Assembly (NCBI GenBank): GCA_002862465.1
Contig: PKDD01000137.1
Coordinates: 1 to 64,000 of the forward strand
Direction: 5' to 3'
Origin: Haliea sp.
Lineage (GTDB): Bacteria; Pseudomonadota; Gammaproteobacteria; Pseudomonadales; Halieaceae
Length of the DNA stretch: 64,000 bases
In this document: positions 1 through 9,294 of the stretch, piece by piece
Layout of the letters: every line of letters starts with the position of its first letter
How positions within the stretch are numbered: the stretch's first letter is position 1
Notes under the pieces: model-generated
The model's database searches: none
Told to the model about the DNA's origin: nothing
What the model saw: the letters and a program-made list of their open reading frames with translations, nothing else
Program-made: the position numbers and the translations under genes

Positions 1-303
1 AAATCAGCGCTGCCATTGTACTTTTGGGCAGATTTTCAATTTATTTCGCCTATTTGCCGCGTTTGACAGCATAATTTAGTTGTAGTTCGCAGAAATAGAG
101 GGAAAACCCTCGTTCTAGCTCTAGTAGGCGCTAGATTTGGAGTTCTTCAGCCTCAACTTATTCAAGGGTTACGAGCACCGGACTCAATTGCTCCGAATTA
201 TCAGAGACATTGTCGTTGGAAGGTATTAAAGGCCTTGATCTGCCTGCCAAGCAGAAGAAGTTAAGCGATGATTTATAGCGGTTGTTCTCTGCTGAGGGGT
301 AGA
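1..303. other. Intergenic stretch without a supported gene
   Basis: No gene is supported here. A small inverted repeat (GAGGG, loop AAAA, CCCTC) lies at 98-111, but no strong T-tract follows it on the plus strand. A plus-strand frame stays open for about 47 codons up to a TAG at 276-278. It has no ATG and its product is not recognised; it could be the tail of a decayed gene. Confidence 0.4.
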
Positions 304-1425
304 TTATGGCGTGCGATCAAAAGCCTGAAAGCCGGTTTCTAGTGGCAGAAACGTCGCTTTGGATACAGACTTCAACGCTTCTCCTACATCTAATTTCTCG
401 ATACGTTGGGTACCGTGCGCTTTCCAGTAAAGAATCTTATTCTGGGTGTCTGTGATCATAATCCATTGCGTATAGTCGAACAGTTTGGAGTCTCTGTCCG
501 CTTCACGAATTGCACCCTTGGGAATGTCGAAGTTGCTCATAACGTGAAAGGCACTCTCAACACTATCCTTTGCGTTAGCGGCAGGAAACGTTGTATTAGC
601 AAGGGCTACCGCGCGCACAAAGCGAGAAGGACTCGAATAATCACCAGGCAGGCCGAACATTCCTGTTCCTTGGCCGAAGGGTTTTAGCACCTGATTCCCT
701 ACCGTGATGGCCCCCCGGTTGATATCAGAGAGACCAATATAGTTGCGCAGGTTAGTCAACATCCAGTCATATGAAGGGTTGTTCGTAACCGCATTCACCG
801 TATTGTTATAAATACGAAGCCCAGCTTCAGAATACTCCACCACCACAGACTGCCCGCTTGCGTCGGTAATGGCGTAATGCAGTGGCGCCGGACCGCCGCC
901 CAGATCGGCAATCGGCGTGCCAACAACGGTCACGCCATTCAGAGCACCGCGCACAGCCTCGACCGTTGCAAAATTCCCTAAAATCCAATTGCCTAGTTCT
1001 TCACTCGATATCGCATTCCCTTGATTTTGCTTGGATACCTCTGCGAATTTCGCTAACCCGTTGAAGTAAAAACCGCCAAAGTACAATCCTTCCTCATTAA
1101 CCCCATCGACAACGACAGGGAGTCCAAGCGCTGTTGCTCCCACAAATCCATATTTGCTTGTGTAAGTGAAGCCCTCGAACTCCTTATCTAATGCTAATGT
1201 TGTAAAGTTTTCACCTGCTGGAAAGACAGCGATTTGGCTCTCAATGTCGAAGCCAAATTCCATTGTCCTGCCGATAACGGTACCGCCATTTTCGGCATGC
1301 AACACAACGCCAGTGCAGGCCTGCGTCGTCGCAGGAATCATCAGCGACGCAAGAACAGCTGCTATCACCGATGCAACAATGGCGCCACGGTGATGCGCGA
1401 ATCGGATTCTATGTCGGTAATTCAT
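304..1425 (-). CDS. Exported choloylglycine hydrolase-family (Ntn) amidase
   Basis: The protein belongs to the choloylglycine hydrolase/penicillin V acylase family, Ntn-hydrolases that cleave linear amide bonds with an N-terminal cysteine. ATG 1425 is preferred over the upstream ATG 1434 because AAGGA sits 8 bases before it; this gives 373 residues. The N-terminus is a signal peptide with an Arg/His-rich head and an Ala/Val-rich core. It ends in TTQA, directly before Cys-Thr-Gly-Val-Val, so signal cleavage would expose the catalytic Cys37. Other family marks are GRTMEF soon after the Cys, an NNPSYDW segment and a C-terminal YTQWIMITD segment. The substrate cannot be read from sequence: bile salts, penicillin V and N-acyl-homoserine lactones are all used in the family. 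It is transcribed alone, with long gaps on both sides. Confidence 0.85.
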   Translation of the reverse strand: MNYRHRIRFAHHRGAIVASVIAAVLASLMIPATTQACTGVVLHAENGGTVIGRTMEFGFDIESQIAVFPAGENFTTLALDKEFEGFTYTSKYGFVGATALGLPVVVDGVNEEGLYFGGFYFNGLAKFAEVSKQNQGNAISSEELGNWILGNFATVEAVRGALNGVTVVGTPIADLGGGPAPLHYAITDASGQSVVVEYSEAGLRIYNNTVNAVTNNPSYDWMLTNLRNYIGLSDINRGAITVGNQVLKPFGQGTGMFGLPGDYSSPSRFVRAVALANTTFPAANAKDSVESAFHVMSNFDIPKGAIREADRDSKLFDYTQWIMITDTQNKILYWKAHGTQRIEKLDVGEALKSVSKATFLPLETGFQAFDRTP

Positions 1426-1811
1426 GTCTAACATCCTTTTAATGGTCGCTCTGGGCACGCCCTTACATACTAAATTATGCGCAGTGTTCAAGCTTCATCA
1501 AGGCTTCAGTTCAACGGACTTGCGCAACGTTTGGTATGCCTGCCTGTGCTTCGCGTTTTCCTGTAGCACCCACTGCACCCCTAGAATGTCGCCGCGGCAA
1601 GTCTACAATGCGCACCTACAAGTGGAAACAAAAACTCGCACTTGTTGCTCGCCCGCAAGACTTTAATACTGCGGCGCTATGACCGCGCTAGCCGTCGGGT
1701 TTTTAAATGCGTAGCTGGAAAACGTTAGCCAATGCTAAAACATATCATTCGATAATGGGAAACCGCAAGCATACTACTGCCACACTATAAAAAATCCCGA
1801 CGTGTTGCTGA
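1426..1811. other. Intergenic stretch without a supported gene
   Basis: These 386 bases separate the Ntn-hydrolase from ung; both genes are on the minus strand. They should hold the promoter of the hydrolase gene. I see no credible coding sequence, RNA gene or strong terminator. Confidence 0.4.
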
Positions 1812-2543
1812 CTAATTAATCGGTTTGGTCTTTGATCTGAAACATACATCGTCAGGCAGGCGCCAATCAATGGGCGCTATTCCTCGATCCTGCAAATAGT
1901 CATTGGCCATAGAAAAATGTCCGCAGCCGAAGAAGCCACGATAAGCACTGAGTGGAGAAGGATGCGACGCCTGCAGCACGCAGTGCCGCGCGCGGTCAAT
2001 GAGTGAACTCTTGCGCTGCGCGTAGCCGCCCCAAAGCAGGAACACCACCCCTTCTCTATCGCGGCTGATAACCTCAATAACACGATCGGTAAAGGTCTCC
2101 CAACCTCTCCCCCGATGCGATCCAGCCCGCCCAGATTGGACCGTCAATACACTGTTAAGCAGTAACACGCCCTGCTGCGCCCAAGCCGTGAGATCTCCGT
2201 GAACAGGTATTGGTAGATCAAGGTTCTCGTATAATTCTTTATAAATATTTTTTAAAGAGGGCGGCACGGCTACACCCGATTTGACCGAAAAGCAGAGTCC
2301 ATGTGCCTGACCCTCACCGTGATAAGGATCCTGACCCAAAATGACGACTTTTACTTTATCCAAAGGGGCATAGTGAAAGGCACTAAATTGTTCGTTAACA
2401 CATGGGAAGATCACCTTACCAGACTTCGACTCAGCCGATAAAAATGCGCCCAATCGCCGCATATAAGGCTGATCGAATTCAGCGGCCAACGGCTTTAACC
2501 AACTAGGTTCTAGATCAGTTCTCCTACTGGTCTCTATAGTCAT
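1812..2543 (-). CDS. ung: Uracil-DNA glycosylase, family 1
   Basis: Removes uracil from DNA as the first step of base excision repair. The water-activating loop GQDPYHG lies about 70 residues in and carries the catalytic Asp. The C-terminal [17 protein letters not shown] segment carries the catalytic His and the minor-groove Leu loop. The length, about 243 residues, is normal for the family. The ATG at 2543 is preferred; an in-frame TTG at 2552 would add three residues, and neither has a clear Shine-Dalgarno. The gene begins only 16 bases after the fbiC stop and is probably co-transcribed with the F420 genes. That placement looks like chance operon capture rather than shared function. Confidence 0.95.
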   Translation of the reverse strand: MTIETSRRTDLEPSWLKPLAAEFDQPYMRRLGAFLSAESKSGKVIFPCVNEQFSAFHYAPLDKVKVVILGQDPYHGEGQAHGLCFSVKSGVAVPPSLKNIYKELYENLDLPIPVHGDLTAWAQQGVLLLNSVLTVQSGRAGSHRGRGWETFTDRVIEVISRDREGVVFLLWGGYAQRKSSLIDRARHCVLQASHPSPLSAYRGFFGCGHFSMANDYLQDRGIAPIDWRLPDDVCFRSKTKPIN

Positions 2544-2559
2544 TGCATGCAAATAAGTG

Positions 2560-5106
2560 TCAGTTGCACGCTGCCATTAACATCACGCTTTCGTAGACGG
2601 TACGATCCTGCGCCTCATGCATCCACTTCACTGTCAATGTGTCGGCTACGCCCAGCGAGCTATCTACTACTGACAAGCGCTTGCTACGTTGCTTTTTACC
2701 CGCAGAAGCACCGCGGACCTCGGCTAGCGGCGCGGCATTAAAGGCGGCGTGACGACGCTCTGGGGCAACATCACCATAGAGTGTCGTGCGCATTCGCGGC
2801 TGACGTCCAGCCGCGCGGATCTGCGCTTCCATCAACTCTGGCACCCACTCCTGCCCATGGCCCGAGCCCGCTGCGCGAGTAATACTCTCGTTCATTAGCG
2901 AACCGCCCAGATCATTGACACCCGCACTCAGACAAGCCGCAACACCTGCTTTACCCATCTTGACCCAAGATGCCTGAATATTCTCTATTAGCCCGTTCAA
3001 CACCAACCTAGCAACCGCATGCATCAGAATCGCTTCGCGAAAGCTTGGCCCGCGTCGCGCATTGCCCTTAAGATACATTGGGGCTTCCATGTGCACGAAC
3101 GGCAGCGGGACAAACTCAGTAAACCCTCCAGTACGCTGTTGCAATGATCTGATATGCAATAGATGGCTCGCCCAGTGTCGGGGACGATCGATATGACCGT
3201 ACATAATCGTGGCCGTGGTGCGCAGGCCGGCGTCATGAGATGCCGCCATCACCTCCAGCCACTGCTCAGTGTTGAGCTTATCGGGGCACAAATTTGCGCG
3301 AACCTCGTCATGTAAAATTTCTGCCGCTGTGCCCGGAAGCGTATTCAGACCTTGATCGCGCAGCCGCTGCAAAAAGACTGAAACACTAACACCAAGCGTC
3401 GCTGCACCCTGCCATACCTCTAGCGGCGAAAATGCATGAATATGCATTTCCGGCGTTGCACTGCGAACGGTATTGACGATGTCCAGGTATGTTTGGCCGG
3501 TATAGTCAGGGTGGATGCCGCCTTGCATACAGACTTCAGTCGCACCCCGACTCCACGCCTCACTGCAGCGATCAGCAATGTCTTCGGCACTAATATCGTA
3601 TGGCCTACCACGCAAATTTTCGCTTTGCTTGCCCTTAGAAAAAGCACAAAACTGGCATTTAAAATAACAAACATTGGTGTAATTGATATTCCGATTGACC
3701 ACATAGCTGACCGCATCACCATTGACGTCTTTACGCAGTTGATCAGCGCGGGCGACGACATAGGAAAAATCAGCCCCGCGAGCATTAAATAGTCGCGTAA
3801 CATCGACCTCACTTAACTCACTAGTTTTTGTACAGCGGGCAACAATGTCGCGCACATCGGAGGATACGGCATCGGCCTTCACATCAGCTGCCAACAGTTT
3901 GACTTCAATCGCAGGCACAGCATGCTCTTCTCCCGGCACCCAGCTGTCACGTCGCGCAAAACCCGCAGCATCTGACAACCGCAGCACCGAAGTCCGCACT
4001 CTTTCATCCAGCCAGCGCTCCCCATGGACAGCATAAGCGGGATAGATTGTGAGCCTCTGCTCAAGAAATTTTCCGGCGGCATCAGTCTCATTAGCCAGCC
4101 GCTCTAAATGCGGCCAAGGAGCCTCCGGATTGACATAGTCGGGGGTTATTGGCGAGACACCACCCCAATCATTAATTCCTGCCGCAACCAATTGCGGCAG
4201 CACGCCCGGACTGAGATTGGGTGGTGCCTGAATATTCATCTGCGCGCCAAAAATCAGGCGTGAAACCGCAATGGTCCATAGTAATTCGTTGAGGTCGGGT
4301 TCCGGAGCTGAGGACATCAAAGTGCCCGCCTTTGCGCGGAAATTTTGAATAATAACTTCCTGCAAATGGCCATGTCGCTCATTGATCTGACGCAATGCCA
4401 GCAACGACTCGATGCGCTCGCGACGCGTTTCACCAATACCAATCAGGATGCCAGAGGTGAAGGGTACTGCCGCCTGTCCCGCCAACTCCAGCGTCTGCAA
4501 CCGTCTACTAGGCTCTTTGTCCGGCGACCCATAGTGAGGCATGCCTTTCTCGCATAGCCGCTGCGACGCCGACTCCAGCATGATGCCCATTGACGCACTC
4601 ACCTGACGCAGTCCAGCAATTTCATCCGCATCCATACAGCCGGCGTTAATATGGGGCAGCAACCCTGTCTCCGCTAAAACTCTGCGAGCCACCTCTTTAA
4701 CATAATCAAGCGTGCTAGAAAAACCCAACTCTTCCAACGCTCTCCGAGCGGCGTTATAACGCAACTCTGGTTTCTCACCCAACGTAAACAGGGCTTCTTG
4801 GCAGCCCATACTGGCGCCCTGATGGCACAGTTCAAGGACATCCTCGACCGGCATGTAGGGCTGTGGAATTTTTTTAGGGGTGCGCGCAAACGTACAGTAG
4901 TGGCAGACGTCCCGGCACAAATGCGTCAGGGGAATAAACACCTTGCGCGAATAGGTAATCACATTCTGATGTCCCTGGTCACGGAGCACTGAGGCCATAC
5001 CAACCAGCGCTGCAGTATCATCAACGTCTGCTAAGAACAGCGACTGTTCATCAGTGAGCATCTCGCCGCGCAGCAGCTGCTCTTGCAAAAATAGCCAATC
5101 CAACAT
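2560..5106 (-). CDS. fbiC: FO synthase, fused CofG-CofH (FbiC type)
   Basis: Bifunctional radical-SAM enzyme that makes the deazaflavin chromophore FO from tyrosine and 5-amino-6-ribitylamino-uracil, the first dedicated step of coenzyme F420 synthesis. Two radical-SAM modules are visible. The CofG-like half has Cys64, Cys68 and Cys71 in CRDVCHYC, and the CofH-like half has Cys480, Cys484 and Cys487 in CYFKCQFC. Each is the CxxxCxxC that binds a 4Fe-4S cluster. At 848 residues it matches the fused actinobacterial FbiC rather than the separate archaeal CofG and CofH. The ATG shares one base with the cofC stop (TGATG), implying coupled translation. Both clusters are intact, so an active enzyme is expected. 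Confidence 0.95.
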   Translation of the reverse strand: MLDWLFLQEQLLRGEMLTDEQSLFLADVDDTAALVGMASVLRDQGHQNVITYSRKVFIPLTHLCRDVCHYCTFARTPKKIPQPYMPVEDVLELCHQGASMGCQEALFTLGEKPELRYNAARRALEELGFSSTLDYVKEVARRVLAETGLLPHINAGCMDADEIAGLRQVSASMGIMLESASQRLCEKGMPHYGSPDKEPSRRLQTLELAGQAAVPFTSGILIGIGETRRERIESLLALRQINERHGHLQEVIIQNFRAKAGTLMSSAPEPDLNELLWTIAVSRLIFGAQMNIQAPPNLSPGVLPQLVAAGINDWGGVSPITPDYVNPEAPWPHLERLANETDAAGKFLEQRLTIYPAYAVHGERWLDERVRTSVLRLSDAAGFARRDSWVPGEEHAVPAIEVKLLAADVKADAVSSDVRDIVARCTKTSELSEVDVTRLFNARGADFSYVVARADQLRKDVNGDAVSYVVNRNINYTNVCYFKCQFCAFSKGKQSENLRGRPYDISAEDIADRCSEAWSRGATEVCMQGGIHPDYTGQTYLDIVNTVRSATPEMHIHAFSPLEVWQGAATLGVSVSVFLQRLRDQGLNTLPGTAAEILHDEVRANLCPDKLNTEQWLEVMAASHDAGLRTTATIMYGHIDRPRHWASHLLHIRSLQQRTGGFTEFVPLPFVHMEAPMYLKGNARRGPSFREAILMHAVARLVLNGLIENIQASWVKMGKAGVAACLSAGVNDLGGSLMNESITRAAGSGHGQEWVPELMEAQIRAAGRQPRMRTTLYGDVAPERRHAAFNAAPLAEVRGASAGKKQRSKRLSVVDSSLGVADTLTVKWMHEAQDRTVYESVMLMAACN

Positions 5107-5852
5107 CAGCCTGTAATTCCTTGGTTAAAGTCATCAAACAAATCTGTGCTGCTTACCGCTCCATTTTCCACGATAGCCGTCAAAGCCAGGCTCACACGTT
5201 TACCAAGCTCGGTATTATGGAGTAAGTGTGCAGTGCTGCTCGCCGTGTTCGAATGCAGCTGTTCCATAATACGTCTTAAATCTGGCGCCTCATCAACATC
5301 CAGACCTATGCCTGATCTTTTCACTATCTGCACTGGGATACCTGAGCTTTTAGCGCTGGCAACATGCTTGGAGCAGCTTTCAATCCCAAAACAAAAATGT
5401 GGTCTACTAACCGCATTAAACGCCAGCAGATTGGTACCCTCGCCCTTTGTGTCGCAGCCGACTATCAGACCATTCAGCCTTTGTTGGGTCTCCACTACGA
5501 TACTGATATCTTCACTGCTCAACAAAGGCAGATCGCCATGCAGCACAATAAGCGGCTCCTCTCCTAGGGCCAGCAAGCGCTCGCTGGCACACTGTATCAG
5601 GGGATTCAGACCGCGACACCCCAAAGAACGCTCTGACCAACAATCAGCGCCATGCTGTTCCGCCAACCGATTTGCCCCAGGGTCATCGGACACCAACGTA
5701 ATGCCGGCAATATCTTGATGACTACTTAAAACAGCGAGCACATCCTCCACCATAGCCTGAGCCAGTAGGCCACGCTCAAGCCCAGTCAGCACACTAGACA
5801 GGCGCGACTTGGCTAATACTAAATCTTTTAGAGGGACCAATGCCTGCGCCAC
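5106..5852 (-). CDS. cofC: 2-phospho-L-lactate guanylyltransferase (CofC/FbiD)
   Basis: Activates a phospho-carboxylate (2-phospholactate, phosphoenolpyruvate or 3-phosphoglycerate, depending on lineage) with GTP so that CofD can transfer it to FO. The 248-residue protein opens with the family signature VPLKDLVLAKSRLS, a nucleotide-binding loop. It has HGDLPLLS in the middle, the metal-binding Asp region of the GT-A-like fold. The start is GTG 5852, five bases after the cofD stop, with GGAG inside the cofD end as ribosome-binding site. Its stop overlaps the fbiC start by one base. The actual acceptor acid cannot be decided from these motifs. Confidence 0.9.
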   Translation of the reverse strand: MAQALVPLKDLVLAKSRLSSVLTGLERGLLAQAMVEDVLAVLSSHQDIAGITLVSDDPGANRLAEQHGADCWSERSLGCRGLNPLIQCASERLLALGEEPLIVLHGDLPLLSSEDISIVVETQQRLNGLIVGCDTKGEGTNLLAFNAVSRPHFCFGIESCSKHVASAKSSGIPVQIVKRSGIGLDVDEAPDLRRIMEQLHSNTASSTAHLLHNTELGKRVSLALTAIVENGAVSSTDLFDDFNQGITG

Positions 5853-5857
5853 GCGCC

Positions 5858-6817
5858 CTACTCCACCAATTCCAAAATAAAACGTCCCAAACGCTGTTTG
5901 TCGTCCCGGCTTTTCATAACGGTAGGAGCAATGGCCACATTCAATCCCAAGTGAGCGATCTCATCCGCTAGTTTAGCGTCAGTTTCGTCGATTACAAAAT
6001 AATCCACCAAGTCTGGGTAAAGATCGCAGTAATGCTGAGCCACCCCAAATGCCGTCACAGGCACACCAAGTTCAAGCATCATTTTAGCTGCTGGCCCTTT
6101 AATCGCCATACCTGACACGATAGGAGACACCAACACCACCGGCGCCGAACAATCTCGTAAGCTTGTCCACATCCGCGGGATCTGCAGTATAGGATCGACA
6201 CTTACAAACGGATTGGACGGGCAGACGACTATAGTAGACAACTCGTCGCCAGCAAGCAGCGCCATCACCTCAGGGTTGGGGCTAGCGTCAGCAACCCCCT
6301 CGAAACTGAAGCCTGTTACTGCCGGCTCACATTGCTCTCTCACGAAATAATGCTGAAATGGCAAATCACGCTCTGCGCTGTGAACGGTTGTACTGACCAA
6401 TTCCTCACACATAGGATGGATATGGCTGAGAATACCTAGCTGCTGTGCAAGTTTATCTGTGACCTCAGCTAGACTTGCGCCATCCGCAAGCTGTGCCGTT
6501 CGCCACAAATGAGTTGCCAAATCATTATCACCGAGGCGAAACCAGGTTTCACCTTGCAACCGTTCTAGCGCTGCCATCACGCTCCAAGTCTCTCCCGCCA
6601 AGCCCCAGCCCAGAGATTCGTTAGACTTGCCCGCAAGCGTGTATAACAACGTATCGATATCCGGGCTAATATGAAGACCCAGATGCTTAAAGTCATCACC
6701 CGTATTGGCCAACACATGCAACTGACCAGCTGCCAAGATGTCTGCCAAACCTAACGCCAGTTTCGCACCTCCGACTCCACCAGACAGGGCAAGGATAGAT
6801 TTTTGCGCCAAAGTCAT
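5858..6817 (-). CDS. cofD: 2-phospho-L-lactate transferase (CofD/FbiA)
   Basis: Transfers the guanylyl-activated phospho-acid made by CofC onto FO, giving F420-0 or its dehydro form. The protein has 319 residues, normal for the family. Near the N-terminus it carries LSGGVGGAKLALGL, the glycine-rich phosphate-binding loop typical of CofD. Further in are NTGDDF, which contacts FO in known structures, the middle segment CPSNPFVSVDPIL and the VSPIVSG segment. Its ATG overlaps the cofE stop by one base (TGATG), so translation is probably coupled. It acts in the cytosol between CofC and CofE. Confidence 0.93.
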   Translation of the reverse strand: MTLAQKSILALSGGVGGAKLALGLADILAAGQLHVLANTGDDFKHLGLHISPDIDTLLYTLAGKSNESLGWGLAGETWSVMAALERLQGETWFRLGDNDLATHLWRTAQLADGASLAEVTDKLAQQLGILSHIHPMCEELVSTTVHSAERDLPFQHYFVREQCEPAVTGFSFEGVADASPNPEVMALLAGDELSTIVVCPSNPFVSVDPILQIPRMWTSLRDCSAPVVLVSPIVSGMAIKGPAAKMMLELGVPVTAFGVAQHYCDLYPDLVDYFVIDETDAKLADEIAHLGLNVAIAPTVMKSRDDKQRLGRFILELVE

Positions 6818-7584
6818 CAGCGAAACATATCCAGCGATTTGTCGCGCAGCAAGCCCGCCGAACCACCCTCTGAGTGTTTAAGGCTTGCACCTCGGGCGAC
6901 TACCACCGGACATCCCTCAGCGGCCTGCCCCATAACAAGAGAAGCACCCGCTGCCAATTCATCTGCTACCGCGGGCTCTGTCACCTCGAGAATGTTGCCG
7001 AACATATCTGCTTCACCTATTTGGTTGTAAAGTGGCGCGATACCTGCAGTACCGATAGCTAAACCCACCGTGCCATTGCGCCAAGCCCTTCCCATACTGT
7101 CATTGATAATTACCTGCGGAGCAACAGCACCGAGGCTTGCGATGCCATTGCGGAGAGCTCGTGCTGACGCATCAGGGTCTTCGGGCAGCAGTAACACGCG
7201 AGGATCGTCTGTATCGATATGAATATTGGACTTGTCAATGCCCGCATTGGCATGGATATATCCGTTGCGGTGCTCGACAATAATCACGCCCGGGCGAACA
7301 CGAATAACCTCCTTGCTCTCGCGCAGTATGAGCTCGACCTGGCGTGGATCTTTCCCCGCTTTTTCGGCGAGAGATTTCGCCTCAGCACCGACGATGACAT
7401 CCGCGAGTCGCACGTAGCGATTTTCTGCTTTGGAGATAATCTTTTGAGCCACCACAAGAACATCGCCTGCCAGCAAGTTAAGGCCGTTTACTTGCAAGGC
7501 TTGCATGATCAGCGAAACCAGATCATCTCCCGGTTCAACCAGCGGAAAATCCAGCAGAGGAATCAATCTTAGATCAGCCGTCAT
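6817..7584 (-). CDS. cofE: Coenzyme F420-0:L-glutamate ligase (CofE)
   Basis: Adds the gamma-linked glutamate tail to F420-0 in a GTP-dependent reaction. The 255-residue protein covers only the ligase domain. The C-terminal nitroreductase-like domain of actinobacterial FbiB, which reduces dehydro-F420-0, is absent. Family features are the IPLLDFPLVEPGDDL start, the VVAQKIISKAENR segment, and INDSMGRAWRNGTVGLAIG with metal and nucleotide contacts. The ATG directly follows the npdG TAG. The missing domain means either that the reductase is encoded elsewhere or that this lineage uses an acid needing no reduction step. Confidence 0.93.
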   Translation of the reverse strand: MTADLRLIPLLDFPLVEPGDDLVSLIMQALQVNGLNLLAGDVLVVAQKIISKAENRYVRLADVIVGAEAKSLAEKAGKDPRQVELILRESKEVIRVRPGVIIVEHRNGYIHANAGIDKSNIHIDTDDPRVLLLPEDPDASARALRNGIASLGAVAPQVIINDSMGRAWRNGTVGLAIGTAGIAPLYNQIGEADMFGNILEVTEPAVADELAAGASLVMGQAAEGCPVVVARGASLKHSEGGSAGLLRDKSLDMFR

Positions 7585-8271
7585 CTAATGTGTGTCGTCC
7601 AACCCACTAATTTTAATGCCAGCATGACAACCGTACTGTTTGTTAATGGTAATTAACACTGACGTGAGCGCTTCGGCTGCAGCGGCATTATTGATCATAC
7701 CCGCGTGAAAACCTCTCATGCCGGCTGCTTCAATCAATGTTATCACCGCTTGCCGAGCAACTTTCTTATTTCCCGTCACTAACACGTCGCACTCTAACCC
7801 GCGACCCTCCTGTAAATGCGCAGCAGCCACGTTTTGAAAAGCCGATACCACATAAACCTCTTCGCCAAGCAATTCCTGGGCGATCTGACCCGCGCTACCC
7901 TGCTGTGGCAGTTGCACTCGAGCGACTTTGGGCGGCACCAGGGGCACTGTGACATCAATGAGTATCTTGTCTTTCAAAGCCCGTTTAACCAGTTCAAGCG
8001 TACTTGCCTGATGACTGAAGGGAACGGTGAGAGTGACGATATCAGCGGCCTCTGCAGCGGCCAAGTTCTCCATCGCGCGAACACTGATCTCAGCGACGCC
8101 TCGTTCCGCCATCACTTCCCGCAGATCCGCGACGGCCGCCTCTGCCTTGTCCTGAGTACGCGAGCCAATGATGACGTCATAGCCCGCCTGCGCCCAGCGC
8201 CGGGCCAATCCCGTTCCTAAATCTCCAGTGCCGCCAAGGATGGCGAGGACTGGCAAGCTTTCTGTTGTCAT
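7585..8271 (-). CDS. npdG: NADPH:F420 oxidoreductase (NpdG/Fno)
   Basis: Rossmann-fold enzyme that passes hydride between NADP(H) and F420, charging the cofactor in aerobes. The 228-residue protein begins with AILGGTGDLGTGLARRWA, a dinucleotide-binding loop. IIGSRTQDKAEAA follows; its Ser-Arg fits NADP 2'-phosphate binding. TVPFSHQ and DVTVPL are family segments. The ATG at 8271 has AGGA about 9 bases upstream, making it the first gene of the F420 operon. The divergent region 8272-8489 should hold the operon promoter, but no convincing -10/-35 pair was found. A related NADP-dependent role without F420 is possible, but the position argues for F420. Confidence 0.9.
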   Translation of the reverse strand: MTTESLPVLAILGGTGDLGTGLARRWAQAGYDVIIGSRTQDKAEAAVADLREVMAERGVAEISVRAMENLAAAEAADIVTLTVPFSHQASTLELVKRALKDKILIDVTVPLVPPKVARVQLPQQGSAGQIAQELLGEEVYVVSAFQNVAAAHLQEGRGLECDVLVTGNKKVARQAVITLIEAAGMRGFHAGMINNAAAAEALTSVLITINKQYGCHAGIKISGLDDTH

Positions 8272-8489
8272 ATCTATGATTCCTAATTAAGTAGAGTTGT
8301 AGGGTAGTACAGTGTTTACAGCCGCCTTTACGCCGCTGTGAGAACTGGCGCCTAAGCAGTAACACAAAATTTCATGCCAATGCATTTTGAGTTAGGATAC
8401 ATGCAGCCTGAGCATATTATGTAAATCATGGCTTGACCTCAAGCACGGAAATGGCTCGTGCTTATTTCAGCCACCAGGAGACACTGGAC

Positions 8490-9266
8490 ATGGACAAAGC
8501 ACTGGATTTCAATGGAATGACTGTCATCGTCACCGGTGGCGGCAAAGGTGTGGGGCGCGGCATCACCGAGTGTTTCCTAAAAGCCGGCGCCAACGTCGTC
8601 ATTTGCGGCAGAACGGAGCCTGAGTCTCTGCCCGAATATAACGGTCGCACAGCGCTGTTCGTCAGTTGCGATGTCCGCGACTACGAACAGATTGAGAACT
8701 GCGTCGACCGGGCCGTTCAGCGGTTTGGCCGTCTCGATGTCTTGGTTAACAATGCCGGCGGGGCCCCCTATGCAGAGGCTGCAACAGCATCTCCGCGCTT
8801 TTCAGAATCCATTATTCGACTGAACTTAATCGCGCCATTGAACTTTAGCCAAGTGGCGAACCGCGTCATGCAGCAACAAGAAGCGGGAGGCTGCATCATC
8901 AATATCGCCAGTGTTAGCAGCATTCGACCGTCACCTGGCACCGCAGCCTACGGGGCCGCCAAAGCTGGCCTGGTCAACCTTGGAGCCTCTTTGGCCATAG
9001 AGTGGGCACCAAAAGTACGCATCAATGCGCTGGCTGTGGGGCTCACAAAGACCGAACAAGCACACTTACACTACGGTGATGAGGATGGCATAGCCGCTGT
9101 TGGCGCGACCATACCGCTGGAGCGTATGGCCGTGCCAGAGGACGTGGGCAACGCCTGCCTTTTCTTGGCCTCCCCGCTGGCATCTTATGTCAGCGGCACT
9201 AACTTCGCGGTTCACGGTGGCGGCGAAAAACCTGCCTTTCTGGGCGTCGCGAATGCCAACTCATAA
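8490..9266 (+). CDS. Short-chain dehydrogenase/reductase
   Basis: Classical SDR of about 258 residues. It has the cofactor loop TGGGKGVGRG, the structural NNAGG, a catalytic Ser in NIASVSS, and YGAAK with the catalytic Tyr and Lys. The frame is open from a TTG at 8433, but ATG 8490 is preferred because AGGAG lies nine bases before it and the SDR fold starts just after. The CGR after beta-2 (VICGRTEP) suggests NADP use. The substrate is unknown; similar SDRs in lipid- and steroid-degrading bacteria act on hydroxyacyl or alcohol intermediates. It is divergent from the F420 operon, with a LuxR-type regulator 28 bases downstream. Confidence 0.85.
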   Translation: MDKALDFNGMTVIVTGGGKGVGRGITECFLKAGANVVICGRTEPESLPEYNGRTALFVSCDVRDYEQIENCVDRAVQRFGRLDVLVNNAGGAPYAEAATASPRFSESIIRLNLIAPLNFSQVANRVMQQQEAGGCIINIASVSSIRPSPGTAAYGAAKAGLVNLGASLAIEWAPKVRINALAVGLTKTEQAHLHYGDEDGIAAVGATIPLERMAVPEDVGNACLFLASPLASYVSGTNFAVHGGGEKPAFLGVANANS

Positions 9267-9294
9267 CCGCGCCTCATAATGTGATCCATCACTA

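Noticed and set aside
98..111. GAGGG-AAAA-CCCTC hairpin as a terminator
   Set aside because: Only five base pairs and no T-run on either side that would terminate a known gene.
3420..3812. Minus-strand 130-codon frame and plus-strand 118-codon frame inside fbiC
   Set aside because: They lie wholly within the fbiC coding sequence, which has intact motifs; they have no ribosome-binding site and no recognisable family.
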